Shown: positions 9,001 to 18,771, numbered from the stretch's first letter. The stretch: 21,303 bases of DNA from Ectocarpus siliculosus (GCA_000310025.1 FN648911.1:8918-30220); one strand, 5' to 3'. Numbers and translations: made by a program. Notes: generated from the sequence alone by a model not told the origin.

Positions 9001-12000
9001 GGGAGGAGGGGAAAAGGGGTTTCACCAGCGTTACACAGCGTTAGAGGGGATGTGAGCCACGGGGCTCTTCAGCAGGTCTGAGCGATCATTCAGCACCAAC
9101 GAGCAATGCGATTGCTATTGAAGTCGGCATGTACACTTGTCCTCAAATCGGGACTATTCCTCACCGGGCAGCAGACCGTGCCCTCGTCGTTGTGGCCGAC
9201 GCGTCCTTTCATACCCGGGTGGTAGGCGTGGCAACTCTTCTGAGGTGGGCTCGGCTTCTTCTTGGGCGGGCTCGGCTTCTTCTTGGGGGGGCTGGGCTTC
9301 TTCTTGGGCGGGCTCGGCTTCTTCTTGGGCGGGCTGGGCTTCTTCTTGGGCGGGCCCGGTTTCGTCGCCCGAGAAGGCTTCCCTAGAGAATGGGGTGGTG
9401 ATGGAATGTGCTCAAGGTGTGTGATGATAGTTAGCTGTGGAATACCTTTGAAGGCCGCACGCGCTGGGCACACGTTCGCTCGTTGGTACGTATCGACGTG
9501 CACGTGTACACCACGGTGCTACTTTCGAATTTCAAAACATCGTTGTAGCGCGTGACGTTTTGACACTCGACACGTTACCAACGGAAGTTGGTGGGTCTCA
9601 TCAGTAGAGCATCAGACGGGAGAGCATGTCTCGGGGAGATACATCGGCCGGAACAATGACATGGGGCAAACTGACGCCTGTGTAGGAAGAGGAGCCGATG
9701 GAAAACAATGAGCTCACAACGACAAATATTCGCTCTATAACTGCAACTGCAGTGTACGCTGTGTGAAGTCTTGTGAAACTGTGATGCCCTTTTAGGACAT
9801 ACGCACGATCAGGGTCGCTCAGGACACAGTGCGGGCTGATGCGTGTGCAGTCGGAGTCAAGCGACAGTGCGGGCGCTAGCGGCCACGCGTGTTGCCACCA
9901 GAGCGACCCAAGCTTAGTCGATAGCTCTGGTGAATCGAGACGAGAATCACGGCGTCTGGCCGACTCGCTAACCAACGCGATGCTTACCCACATACACGCA
10001 TGTGATTTTTCCCCATGAGCGCGTCCGGTGTTGTGCTTCACGAGTATGTATGCATCGTCCGGTTCCTCTCTCTTGGACACGAGAGTTCATACCAAGACGA
10101 CACGCCACGTGATATATTGTAAGGCTGCGCCATGTACACCGACAGAGTTCCCACCCCCGAACCATGTCGCGAAATACTGGTTGCCTGTTGTGTGTTGGAC
10201 AGGTCGATATATCCCTGAGCCCATCCAACCACAACGGCCATTCTACATACGTCCGTGAGTCTTCAACGTACCCAAGGCATAACTTCGTTTTCTGATACCC
10301 TCAGGACGCACTTCTGTAGTGCAAACCATACCCGTATCACTACGTTCGTGCTGCCTCCGACTTGGACATCTGGACGTGCCGACGACACGGCCGTTGGTTT
10401 CTCGGGCGCATCTACATGGACGGACAACGAAATATCACGGTTCCGACCGACCAAGCTTCGAGCCTTTCTCCTTGTGCTCCCTGGACTTACCGGGTCCTCG
10501 CTTGATGATGCACGGGGCTTTAGCACCACGGTCGGAGCACCGGCCCTGGCTCTGGAGGACACCGGTGACGCAGCAGTCCTCCCCACTCAATCCGCGGGGT
10601 AGGTTCTTCCTGCATCCAATGCCACCGCACTCTCCGCATCCCAGCTGTTGGTAGAGGGGGCACGGGAGGAGGGGAAAAGGGGTTTCACCAGCGTTACACA
10701 GCGTTAGAGGGGATGTGAGCCACGGGGCTCTTCAGCAGGTCTGAGCGATCATTCAGCACCAACGAGCAATGCGATTGCTATTGAAGTCGGCATGTACACT
10801 TGTCCTCAAATCGGGACTAGTCCTCACCGGGCAGCAGACCGTGCCCTCGTCGTTGTGGCCGACGCGTCCTTTCATGCCCGGGTGGTAGGCGTGGCAACTC
10901 CTCTGAGGTGGGCTCGGCTTCTTCTTGCGCGGGCTCGGCTTCTTCTTGGGGGGGCTGGGCTTCTTCTTGGGCGGGCTCGGCTTCTTCTTGGGCGGGCTGG
11001 GCTTCTTCTTGGGCGGGCCCGGTTTCGTCGCCCGAGAAGGCTTCCCTAGAGAATGGGGTGGTGATGGAATGTGCTCAAGGTGTGTGATGATAGTTAGCTG
11101 TGGAATACCTTTGAAGGCCGCACGCGCTGGGCACACGTTCGCTCGTTGGTACGTATCGACGTGCACGTGTACACCACGGTGCTACTTTCGAATTTCAAAA
11201 CATCGTTGTAGCGCGTGACGTTTTGACACTCGACACGGTACCAACGGAAGTTCGTGGGTCTCAGCAGTAGAGCATCAGACGAAGGAGTATAACGAGAGCA
11301 TGTCTCGGGGAGATACATCGGTCGGAACAACGATATGGCGCAAACTGACGCCTGTGTGGGAAGAGGAGCCGATGGAAAACAATGAGCTCACAACGACAAA
11401 TATTCGCCCTATAACTGCAACTGCAGTGTACGCTGTGTGAAGTCTTGTGAAACTCTGATGCCCCTTTAGGACATACGCACGATCAGAGGGTCGCTCAGGA
11501 CACAGTGCGGGTTGATGCGTGTGCAGGCAAAGTCAAGCGACAGTGCGGGCGCTAGCGGCCACGCGTGTTGCCACCAGAGCGACCCAAGCTTAGTCGATAG
11601 CTCTGGTAAATCGAGACGAGAATCACGGCGTCTGGCCGACTCGCTAACCAACGCGATGCTTACCATACACGCATGTGATTTGTCCCCACGAGCTCGTCCT
11701 GTGTTGTGGTTCCCTACACAGTACACTGTACGTATGCATCGTCCGGTTCCTCTCTCTTGGACACGAGAGTTCATACCAAGACGACACGCCACGTGACATA
11801 TCGTAGGGCTGCGCCATGTACACCGACAGAGTTCCCACTCCCGAACCATGTCGCGAAATACTGGTTGCGTACTGTGTGTTGGACAGGCCGATATATCCCT
11901 GAGCCCATCCAACCAACGGCCATTCTACATACGTCCGTGAGTCTTCAACGTACCCAAGGCATAACTTCGTTTTCTGATACCCTCGGGACCCGCTATCCTG

Positions 12001-14990
12001 TAGTGTAAGCCATACCCGTATCGCTACGTTCGTGCTGCCTCCGACTTGGACGTCTGGACGTGCCGACGACACGGCCGTTGGTTTCTCGGGCGCATCTACA
12101 TAGACGGACAACGAAATATCACGGTTCCGACCGACGAAGCTCCAAGCCTTTCCCCTCTTGCTCCCTGTACTTACCGGGTCCTCGCTTGATGATGCACGGG
12201 GCTTTAGCACCACGGTCGGAGCACCGGCCCTGGCTCTGGAGGACACCGGTGACGCAGCAGTCCTCCCCACTCAATCCGCGGGGTAGGTTCTTTCTGCATC
12301 CAATGCCACCGCACTCTCCGCATCCCAGCTGTTGGTAGAGGGGGCACGGGAGGAGGGGAAAAGGGGTTTCACCAGCGTTACACAGCGTTAGAGGAGATTT
12401 TGAGCCACGGGGCTCTTCAGCAGGTCTGAGCGTTCATTCAGCACCAACGAGCAATGCGATTGCTATTGAAGTCGGCATGTACACTTGTCCTCAAATCGGG
12501 ACTGTTCCTCACCGGGCAGCAGACCGTGCCCTCGTCGTTGTGGCCGACGCGTCCTTTCATGCCCGGGTGGTAGGCGTGGCAACTCCTCTGAGGTGGGCTC
12601 GGCTTCTTCTTGGGCGGGCTCGGCTTCTTCTTGGGCGGGCTCGGCGTCTTCTTGGGCGGGCTCGGCTTCTTCTTGGGCGGGCTGGGCTTCTTCTTGGGCG
12701 GGCCCGGTTTCGTCGCCCGGGAAGGCTTCCCTAGAGAATGGGGTGGTGATGGAATGTGCTCAAGGTGTGTGTGATGATAGTTAGCGGTGGAATACCTTTG
12801 AAGGCCACACGCGCTGGGCACACGTTCGCTCGTTGGTACGTATCGACGTGCACGTGTACACCACGGTGCTACTTTCGAATTTCAAAACATCGTTGTAGCG
12901 CGTGACGTTTTGACACTCGACACGGTACCAACGGAAGTTGGTGGGTCTCATCAGTAGAGCATCAGACGGAAGAGTATAACGAGAGAGCGTCTCGGGGAGA
13001 TACATCGGTCAGAACAATGACATGGGGCAAACTGACGCTTGTGTGTAGGAAGAGGAGCCGATGGAAAACAATGAGCTCACAACGACAAATATTCGCTCTA
13101 TAACTGCAACTGCAGTGTACGCTGTGTGAAGTCTTGTGAAACTCTGATGCCCCATTAGGACATACGCACGATCAGAGGGTCGCTCAGGACACAGTGCGGG
13201 CTGATGGGTGTGCAGGCAACGTCAAAAGCGACAGTGCGGGCGCTAGCGGCCACGCGTGGTGCCACCATTGCGACCCAAGCTTGGTCGATAGCTCTGGAAA
13301 ATAGAGACGAGAATCACGGCTTCTGGTCAACTCGCTAACCAACGCGATGCTTACCATACACGCACGTGATTTTTCCCCACGAGCGCGTCCTGTGTTGTGC
13401 TTCACAAGTATGTATGCATCGTCCGGTTCCTCTCTCTTGGACATGAGAGTTCATACCAAGACGACACGCCACGTGATATATCGTAGGGCTGCGCCATGTA
13501 CACCGACAGAGTTCCCACCCCCGAACCATGTCGCGAAATACTGGTTGCGTACTGTGTGTTGGACAGGCCGATATATCCCTGAGCCCATCCAACCACAACG
13601 ACCATTCTACATACGTCCGTGAGTCTTCAACGTACCCAAGGCATAACTTCGTTTTCTGATACCCTCGGGACCCGCTATCCTGTAGTGTAAGCCATACCCG
13701 TATCGCTACGTTCGTGCTGCCTCCGACTTGGACGTCTGGACGTGCCGACGACACGGCCGTTGGGTTTCTCGGGCGTACACAGGTGGAGGTCGACCCCCCT
13801 TCCCCAAAATGTCGGATGCCCTCGCCCCGTTGTGGGGACCTTGACAAGGTCGAACACCTTGGAGAAGACAACCAAGGCCTCAGAAATGCCTCGATTTCTC
13901 CCCTTTTCGAGTGCCTCGGTTGTCTTCTCCAAGGTGTTCGACCTTCTCAAGGTCTCCACAAGGGGGGGAAGGCATCCGGACATTTTGGGGAAGGGGGATG
14001 GACGTCCACCTGTGTATCTACATAGACGGGCAACGAAATATCATGGTTCCGACCGACCAAGCTTCGAGCCTTTCCCCTTGTGCTCCCTGGACTTACCGGG
14101 TCCTCGCTTGATGATGCACGGGGCTTTAGCACCACGGTCGGAGCACCGGCCCTGGCTCTGGAGGACACCGGTGACGCAGCAGTCCTCCCCGCTCAAGCCG
14201 CGGGGTAGGTTCTTCCTGCATTCAATGCCACCGCACTCCCCGCATCCCAGCTGTCGGCATAGAGGAGCAATTACGGCAGTAGATGTTTGGCGAGAGGGTG
14301 GTTGGTGTCGAAGCGACGGAGCTCTTTAACAGGTCCGAACGTGCAGCATGTGCAAGTGACGGACGGGTTTCGGGTGTACACGGCCGTCACGGGGCACCAC
14401 CGTCATCCAACTTGATCTGGCACAATCCTCGTAGAGTCAACAGCAATCCTCACCGGGCAACAGACCGTGCCGTTGTCGTTGTGGCCGACGCGTCCTTCCA
14501 TGCCCGGGTGGAAGACTGCGCAGCTCTGCTGGCGCGGTGGCGGCTTGGTCGGCGAGGAAGGTCTACCTGGAGATATGGTCGTCACGGAATGAAGTGTGCT
14601 TATGGGTGCATATGCTGTGCGGTCACATGAACGGCAAGGACAGCGACCCCAATCATTGGTATGGGAAGCGTCCGTGATTCGACACGGGAAGAACCACAAA
14701 GGGCCTTCCACATCTGTGAAATTGGCGGGCTCCGTGAGAGGTGGCGTGAAGATCATGGGTTACTGGGGCACCTGTCCCAAGTGAAATCGCGGTGAGTCAT
14801 TGCCGCGTTACGTCACGGCCCAGTGTCTGCATCTCTTCGTCCTTCAGGGCGTGGGCGTGGTTTCCGCGTAATGCTACCATGTGGAAGTGGAAGTCTTCCT
14901 CAACCACTTTCACTCACCACCGGCCACGGACATGACGAGCATGGCCATCACCAGAAGCTTTCCCCGTGATGACGAGCCGACACGTGCCAT
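5391..14990 (-). CDS. Secreted modular Cys-rich/Pro-Lys-rich protein, 13-exon model, six tandem modules
   Basis: Proposed exons, 5' to 3': 14990-14918, 14566-14454, 14250-14097, 12730-12513, 12328-12175, 11045-10828, 10644-10491, 9382-9165, 8981-8828, 7719-7481, 7296-7143, 6035-5755, 5570-5391. They sum to 2310 bases, or 769 residues plus TAA. All introns have GT/AG ends, and donors are GTGAGT, GTGAGG or GTAAGT. Phases agree at every junction: phase 1 into each module, phase 0 within it, phase 1 out. The protein is a signal peptide followed by six copies of linker plus Cys-rich domain. Between Pro/Lys linkers each domain follows C-x3-H-x8-H-x6-CC-P-x-G-C-x2-C-x4-C-x12-CC-x10-C-x8-C. Secretion, disulfides and KPSPP-rich linkers suggest a cell-wall or extracellular-matrix protein; this is inference. 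A cluster of separate two-exon genes is the alternative, but inner modules lack a start codon exon, a signal peptide or a stop. Confidence 0.75.
7143..7719 (-). CDS. Module B, exons 7719-7481 and 7296-7143
   Basis: The phase-1 acceptor leads into KPSRATKPSLP and six linker units (7563-7688), one with Ala (KKKPSAP). QKSCHAYHPGMKG and GHNDEGTVCCP follow. The first exon is 239 bp, exactly one 21-bp unit longer than in modules C to E. The second exon is the standard 154 bp and ends at GTAAGTAC. Confidence 0.7.
8828..9382 (-). CDS. Module C, exons 9382-9165 and 8981-8828
   Basis: The phase-1 acceptor CTCTAG leads into KPSRATKPGPP, five perfect KKKPSPP units (9247-9351), QKSCHAYHPGMKG and GHNDEGTVCCP. 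After a 183-bp intron the seven-Cys exon ends at GTAAGT. The exon-3 peptide is identical to that of module D, and the flanking introns differ at only a few bases, marking C and D as the youngest pair. Confidence 0.7.
10491..11045 (-). CDS. Module D, exons 11045-10828 and 10644-10491
   Basis: It has the same structure and phases as module E, with five linker units (10910-11014), one of them KKKPSPR. The 183-bp internal intron and the seven-Cys exon are almost identical to those of module C. The long intron downstream of it is 1108 bp, the same length as that of module C. Confidence 0.7.
12175..12730 (-). CDS. Module E, exons 12730-12513 and 12328-12175
   Basis: The acceptor CATTCTCTAG is followed by GG, completing a Gly codon, then KPSRATKPGPP and five seven-residue linker units (12595-12699), one of them KKTPSPP. 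QRSCHAYHPGMKG and GHNDEGTVCCP end at the GTGAGG donor. A 184-bp intron leads to the seven-Cys exon (LGCGECGGIGCRKN to KRGP), which ends at GTAAGT. The frame is intact throughout. Confidence 0.7.
13776..14016. mobile_element. Foldback MITE, 237 bp plus TA duplication, in the module F-E intron
   Basis: Two long arms are near-perfect reverse complements. The left arm runs CACAGGTGGA, CCCCAAAATGTC, GAACACCTTGGAGAAGACAA; the right arm ends TTGTCTTCTCCAAGGTGTTC, GACATTTTGGGG, TCCACCTGTG. The element (13778-14014) is flanked by TA on both sides. The paralogous sites in other units read CTCGGGCGCATCTACAT with no insert, so they act as empty alleles differing by one transition at the TA. The intron is exactly 237 bp longer than that of module E (1366 against 1129). 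TA duplication and terminal repeats suggest mobilisation by a Tc1/mariner-type transposase. No transposase is encoded. Confidence 0.85.
14097..14566 (-). CDS. Module F (first), exons 14566-14454 and 14250-14097
   Basis: The first exon follows ATATCTCCAG, starts with GT (completing a Gly codon) and encodes a short linker (RPSSPTKPPPRQQ) without Lys heptads. SCAVFHPGMEG and GHNDNGTVCCP follow, up to the donor GTGAGG. After a 203-bp phase-0 intron the second exon encodes LGCGECGGIECRKN, GLSGEDCCVTG and GAKAPCIIKRGP, ending one base into a codon before GTAAGT. It is the most diverged intact module: Asn for Glu in GHNDNG, Glu for Gly in GGIEC, no heptads. It is probably closest to the founding module. 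Confidence 0.7.
14918..14990 (-). CDS. Exon 1: signal peptide of the modular gene
   Basis: ATG at 14990-14988 sits in a good start context (AAAGCCATGG) and is the first Met after an in-frame TAG five codons upstream. The 24 codons give a basic n-region (MARVGSSSRGK), a hydrophobic core (LLVMAMLVMSVA) and a Ser-x-Ala cleavage site before Gly. The exon ends with one base (G) before the donor GTGAGTG (14917-14911). That phase matches the acceptor at 14567, giving a Gly codon at the junction and then RPSSPTKPPP. Confidence 0.75.
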
Positions 14991-17712
14991 GGCTTTTCGA
15001 TTCTAGCAGTTCAACGTTCGAGGGAAACGCGGAGGGCGGGCGGTTTTTTTTTCGAGTTGCCTGGTGGTAGGCGGCCTCCGTCACCCTGCAAATGTCGGGG
15101 CTTCCATGCACAAGCAGAGGCGGTGCGTGAATGCAAGCCCGTACATCCACAATAGCTTGGTTTGGTTGTGTCGAACTGCGGGGAACGTATTGAGGATGAC
15201 GCACACTTCCTCCCGAACGTTCGCGACGCACAACTGTGCTTCGGTGGAATCCGTCTAAAACCAACGATCCTCCACCTCAGCAGCGAGTGGGCAACGATGT
15301 ACGGACGACCGCGCACGTCTTTCCACTATTTTCCCTAACAGCTCTTGAACGCGGAGCATCAACAGAGGGTGCCGCGATTTGCTTGGACGTCTACATCAAA
15401 ATGTTCTCGTTTAATCACCGCTTTAACAGCCGTTCCGCAAGAACGTCACTGTTGTCCGGTATTGAAAAATCTCTCGGGCTTTGCCGTCCCCCTCGTTTAC
15501 GTCCACCGTCCAAACGTTGTGGCGGACCCGATTTCGATCAGCTGCTACAGTATGGTATACGCTCTCCGTATGTGTACATGTCCTCTCTCACCATTTGGTT
15601 TCTTGCAGTCGCCCGTGTGCCGTTTGCAGTACGTCGATTGCGTGGGGTAGGACTGATGGTTGTGTGTGAGTGGGCCAGGGGATGCTCGAAGGAGGTGGAG
15701 AGCGCCGATGGATCTTTGTTCGTGGCACGGGGAGTTGAACCGACGATTGTTCCGTTGATTAGATGGCCGCTTGAACCGAACTATGGGACTGTCAGTTGCG
15801 CGGTTGAAGCAAGCAACGGCTTGAGCCACGGCACCACTTCACAGGGTACCATCGCCGAATGAAGTGTAGTGAATGCTTCTTCCGAACTGTTCCAGAAACA
15901 AGCCTGTGTCCTGCGCTGAAGCAACGCATGTTATCCGTATTGTTCATCTTTGGGGGCCAACCTTGCTAATGTAGGTTGTTGTCGTTGGTGTTGTCCCCCT
16001 CTCCCCTTGGGCATTCTTGAGAGTTCGCCGATCGGGCCACTGCGTGTACCGCGTCGTCATGTAGGGGCACATTGTTCAGCACGTGGGTCAAGATGAAATG
16101 CACAGGACACGGCTTTTTTGCACTGGTACCATATAGACGCGTTCAGAACAGTTCATTCCGAGGGTAGAACAAGCTTGCTATTTTTTCGTGTCCTAGAATG
16201 TATGAATCCTTTCTACCTTGGCAAGACGACAAACGTATGACCATGTCATCAAGAGTTTGACGACCGCGCCTCAAATTCCGTGAAGCGATTTATTTCCCCA
16301 ATTTTGTTATGGTTCACGGCCGCTATGGAGGCTGCACACGATCCCGCTTAGCCAGATTTTGCGAGATAGAGGCCACATATCGTCGTGACAGTACAGGAGT
16401 CGCTCAACCGCCCCCCACTGCAGTGGAAAGCGGTTATGTACATGTAGCCCTGACGTTGGCGAGCACGCGACCCGACCAGCTTCCGTGGACGTCGATGTCG
16501 TACCTACTACTCCGTGTCGGAACCAACCTCACCGTTGGTGCCAGCAACCATCGTTCGTTGCGGAAAGCAGTTTTTGATGGCCGAAAACGCGCGAAGCTTC
16601 TCGATTCCGTCGGATTCGAGAAGGGACTGCGCTACCAAACGATCATGGTACAACCGTCAAACAACTTGGATGGTGTCACTCCTCCAACGTGAGGACACAC
16701 ACAAAACAAATTCAGGCTCGAAGACATGATACTCGCAGAGACCAGCCAATGTGATAATATTTGAGGAACCGGCCGCAGGGGCCAAGAGGCGTCACATATA
16801 CCTCCATCAGGACAGAGAGGTTTTAGAACACCCCACGGCGCTCCGTATATCCTTCGTTCAAACGGCAAACGCGCAGGTCGACACCAACGTAGGCAGGGCC
16901 ACCTCGTCTTCAATTTGCAGCAGCTTCTTCGAGGTATCTCTTGTGCCCATCCGCCCACAGCCGACGCTGCTAGTTGCGCGGTGTCAACAGAACGCACCCC
17001 TCGAGACAAGAGCTTGGAAGTATTGTCGTAGCCGTCCTCGACGCCGACACAACAACATCTCCGAGACCTGAGCAGGGTCCTCGTCTGATCAGGGACGTGG
17101 TCACCGTTGACAACAATGCCGTTGCTATGGATACGAACCCGTGTTCCTACAGTACACCTCATGGGATCGGATTCCCCCGGTAACGTTCAGTAGCAGCGAT
17201 TTGCTGGCCACCGCGCAGACAATGGATGCCGCGCTGCAGGTCTGCAGGTCCGCACGTCAGGAGAGGGAAGGACCGCTAAATCGTTTAGTCACAAAAAAAA
17301 CTTCCAACCTAAAGCATCACAAGAGGAAAGGCCGACAACACACAAAAAAAGCAGGTCCTTGTGCGTAAAACATATACCGAAAGGTGATGACCGGCGCCCA
17401 CAAAAAATGCCCTTTGACAGGGTAAGAATACTTATACTAAGATTCAGCTAGACAATGCAAGGAGAAAACACGCTTGGTTTCACCCGCGTGCACAATCTCT
17501 CTCGAGACGGATGATCTGTATCCGGGCCCGCCCTATCCACTCAGAAGCCTGTCGTGCAAACCCCGACGCACATACACCGCGATCAACACCACGGTGGAGA
17601 CCCCGCGACCCTAGAACCCCCTTCGGTCTTGCGGTTAAGTACCCCCTATTTTCCCGGCTCCGCGGGATGCCTGGAACATATTCGTTCTGCCCGGCTAGTG
17701 TTACGCGCGTGC
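14991..17712. other. Intergenic region with presumed promoter of the modular gene; no supportable gene
   Basis: It lies between the modular gene's start codon and the stop of the next minus-strand gene. Just upstream of the start codon are a T run (15045-15052, an A run on the sense strand) and GC-rich sequence. No TATA box is evident. The longest frames (plus 15236-15862, 208 codons; minus 17162-16632, 176 codons) show no consistent third-position bias, signal peptide or known motif, and I treat them as chance. No tandem repeat or terminal repeats were seen. Confidence 0.45.
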
Positions 17713-18039
17713 TTACGACGTGAGCGTTTGCAGCAACGACAGCGCGTCCGGCGAGCGCACGACACGTCGAAGCCGGCCGTACGCCCTGCCGCGCCGTACC
17801 CCATGCTGCGTGTCGGGAGTCGCTTCCTCCTCCCAGCCTGCAGCGGCCGCACCCTCCTTGCCCTTGCGAATCTTTCTACTGAACCCTTCGAAGCCTCCTC
17901 CCCGAGAACCGGCAGTTTCCCTGAGGGCGCTCTCCACGTGGAGCTTGCAGCGGGCGAACCCGCGGTCCTTCATCGGGAAGGCGCCGAACACCTCCCTGAA
18001 GGCGGGGAGGCCAACCCAGGTCACCTGGAAACGGTGATT
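17713..18039 (-). CDS. Terminal exon of an unrecognised minus-strand gene
   Basis: The acceptor TTGCTTTTTCCAG is excellent and is followed in phase 0 by NHRFQVTWVGLPAFREVF, then GAFPMKDRGFARCKLHVES and ALRETAGSRGGGFEGFSRKI. A basic, low-complexity tail (RKGKEGAAAAGWEEE onward) follows, to TAA at 17715-17713. Third positions are strongly G/C over the first 60 codons. The exon is 109 codons including stop. A globular start followed by a Gly/Arg-rich tail is typical of a C terminus. I do not recognise the family. A C18 tract (G18 on the plus strand) lies about 22 bases upstream of the acceptor. Confidence 0.6.
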   Translation of the reverse strand, partial: NHRFQVTWVGLPAFREVFGAFPMKDRGFARCKLHVESALRETAGSRGGGFEGFSRKIRKGKEGAAAAGWEEEATPDTQHGVRRGRAYGRLRRVVRSPDALSLLQTLTS

Positions 18040-18061
18040 CTGGAAAAAGCAACCACGCAAA

Positions 18062-18180
18062 GGGGGGGGGGGGGGGGGGTGTACTCATAGTCGTGCATGC
18101 CGTAGTCGTTCGACCAATGACCTCGCATCCCTACAACGCCGGGACGGAGCACGCCGGGTTCTCACCGGACCAGGCTCTCA
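18062..18180. repeat. Dispersed repeat, copy 1: G18 tract plus ~100-bp body
   Basis: Eighteen Gs (18062-18079) are followed by TGTACTCATAGTCGTGCATG and a body reading through GCCGGGACGGAGCACGCCGG. The body matches 18672-18771 over about 100 bp with scattered differences. On the gene's sense strand the tract is C18, next to the 3' splice site of the exon at 17713-18039. Confidence 0.8.
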
Positions 18181-18540
18181 CATCACCGGGCGCGAAGCGC
18201 CGTGAGGTACTCGGCGAGTCGCATGAAGGGTGAGCTGCATCCTGCTAAGAGTGTTCGGCATCTTGTGCTTACTTCCTTGCGTACGGATGACAGCTACGTA
18301 TGACTTAATTTATTTTCTGGTGCTTTCACTTGCAGAGACAGTTATAAGCACTGTGTAACTGCCTCGAGGATGCTTGACCATTTTAACACAACGTGGTGCG
18401 ATCATCCCCCGTTGCGCGGAGTGAGGGTTCTCCTCCCCGCACAACATGATCTACTCGACCACCATTATGGTTACCGCAAAAACAAAAACCGAGGACAAAA
18501 AAAAACGGTAACCTAGTTGCCGAGTTCACGAAGTGAATTG

Positions 18541-18771
18541 GCTTGTTCTACAATGTCGCTGCCAAGCGACAAAAACCCAATCCCGATGGCAAACACCGAG
18601 GGGGGGGCATGTTTTACAACGTCGTTGCCAAGCGACGAAAACCCAACCCCGATGACAAACACCGGGGGGGGTTACTCATTCTCGTGCATGCTGTAGTCGT
18701 TAGGCCATTGACGTCGCATCCTTACAAAGCCGGGACGAATCACACCGGGTTTTCACCCGGACCAGGGTATT
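18541..18771. repeat. Dispersed repeat, copy 2: two 60-bp units ending in G8, plus ~100-bp body
   Basis: Two tandem units of about 63 bp share GTTCTACAATGTCGCTGCC or TTTTACAACGTCGTTGCC, AAGCGAC and AAACACCG, and each ends in a run of eight G (18600-18607 and 18664-18671). The second run is followed by TTACTCATTCTCGTGCATGC and a body homologous to copy 1. The family therefore seems to be built as unit, G-run, body. Confidence 0.8.

Larger units (their letters stand above)
5091..14566. repeat. Direct tandem repeat array, unit 1663-1836 bp
   Basis: The repeat-unit boundary at the start of the first module exon falls at 14566, 12730, 11045, 9382, 7719 and 6035, giving periods of 1836, 1685, 1663, 1663 and 1684 bp. 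The repeated unit includes both module exons, the short internal intron and the long intron. The long introns are 1366 (with MITE), 1129, 1108, 1108 and 1107 bp. A further diverged unit extends left to about 3.3 kb. Intronic sequence is as similar between units as exonic sequence, so the duplications are recent or homogenised. Confidence 0.95.

Noticed and set aside
11094-11330. Minus-strand frame with FRWYRVECQNVTRYNDVL in array introns, looking like an extra exon
   Set aside because: The same site reads TGG TAA in the units at about 6230 and 9575, so the frame is broken in two of the five copies. Splice phases of the model work without it.
15236-15862. Longest unspliced ORF in the window (208 codons, plus)
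   Set aside because: Third positions are not biased and there is no motif, signal peptide or repeat. A frame of this length is not improbable by chance in 21 kb read in six frames.
16632-17162. 176-codon minus-strand frame rich in Cys and Arg
   Set aside because: No GC3 bias, no splice-supported extension and no recognisable domain; treated as chance.
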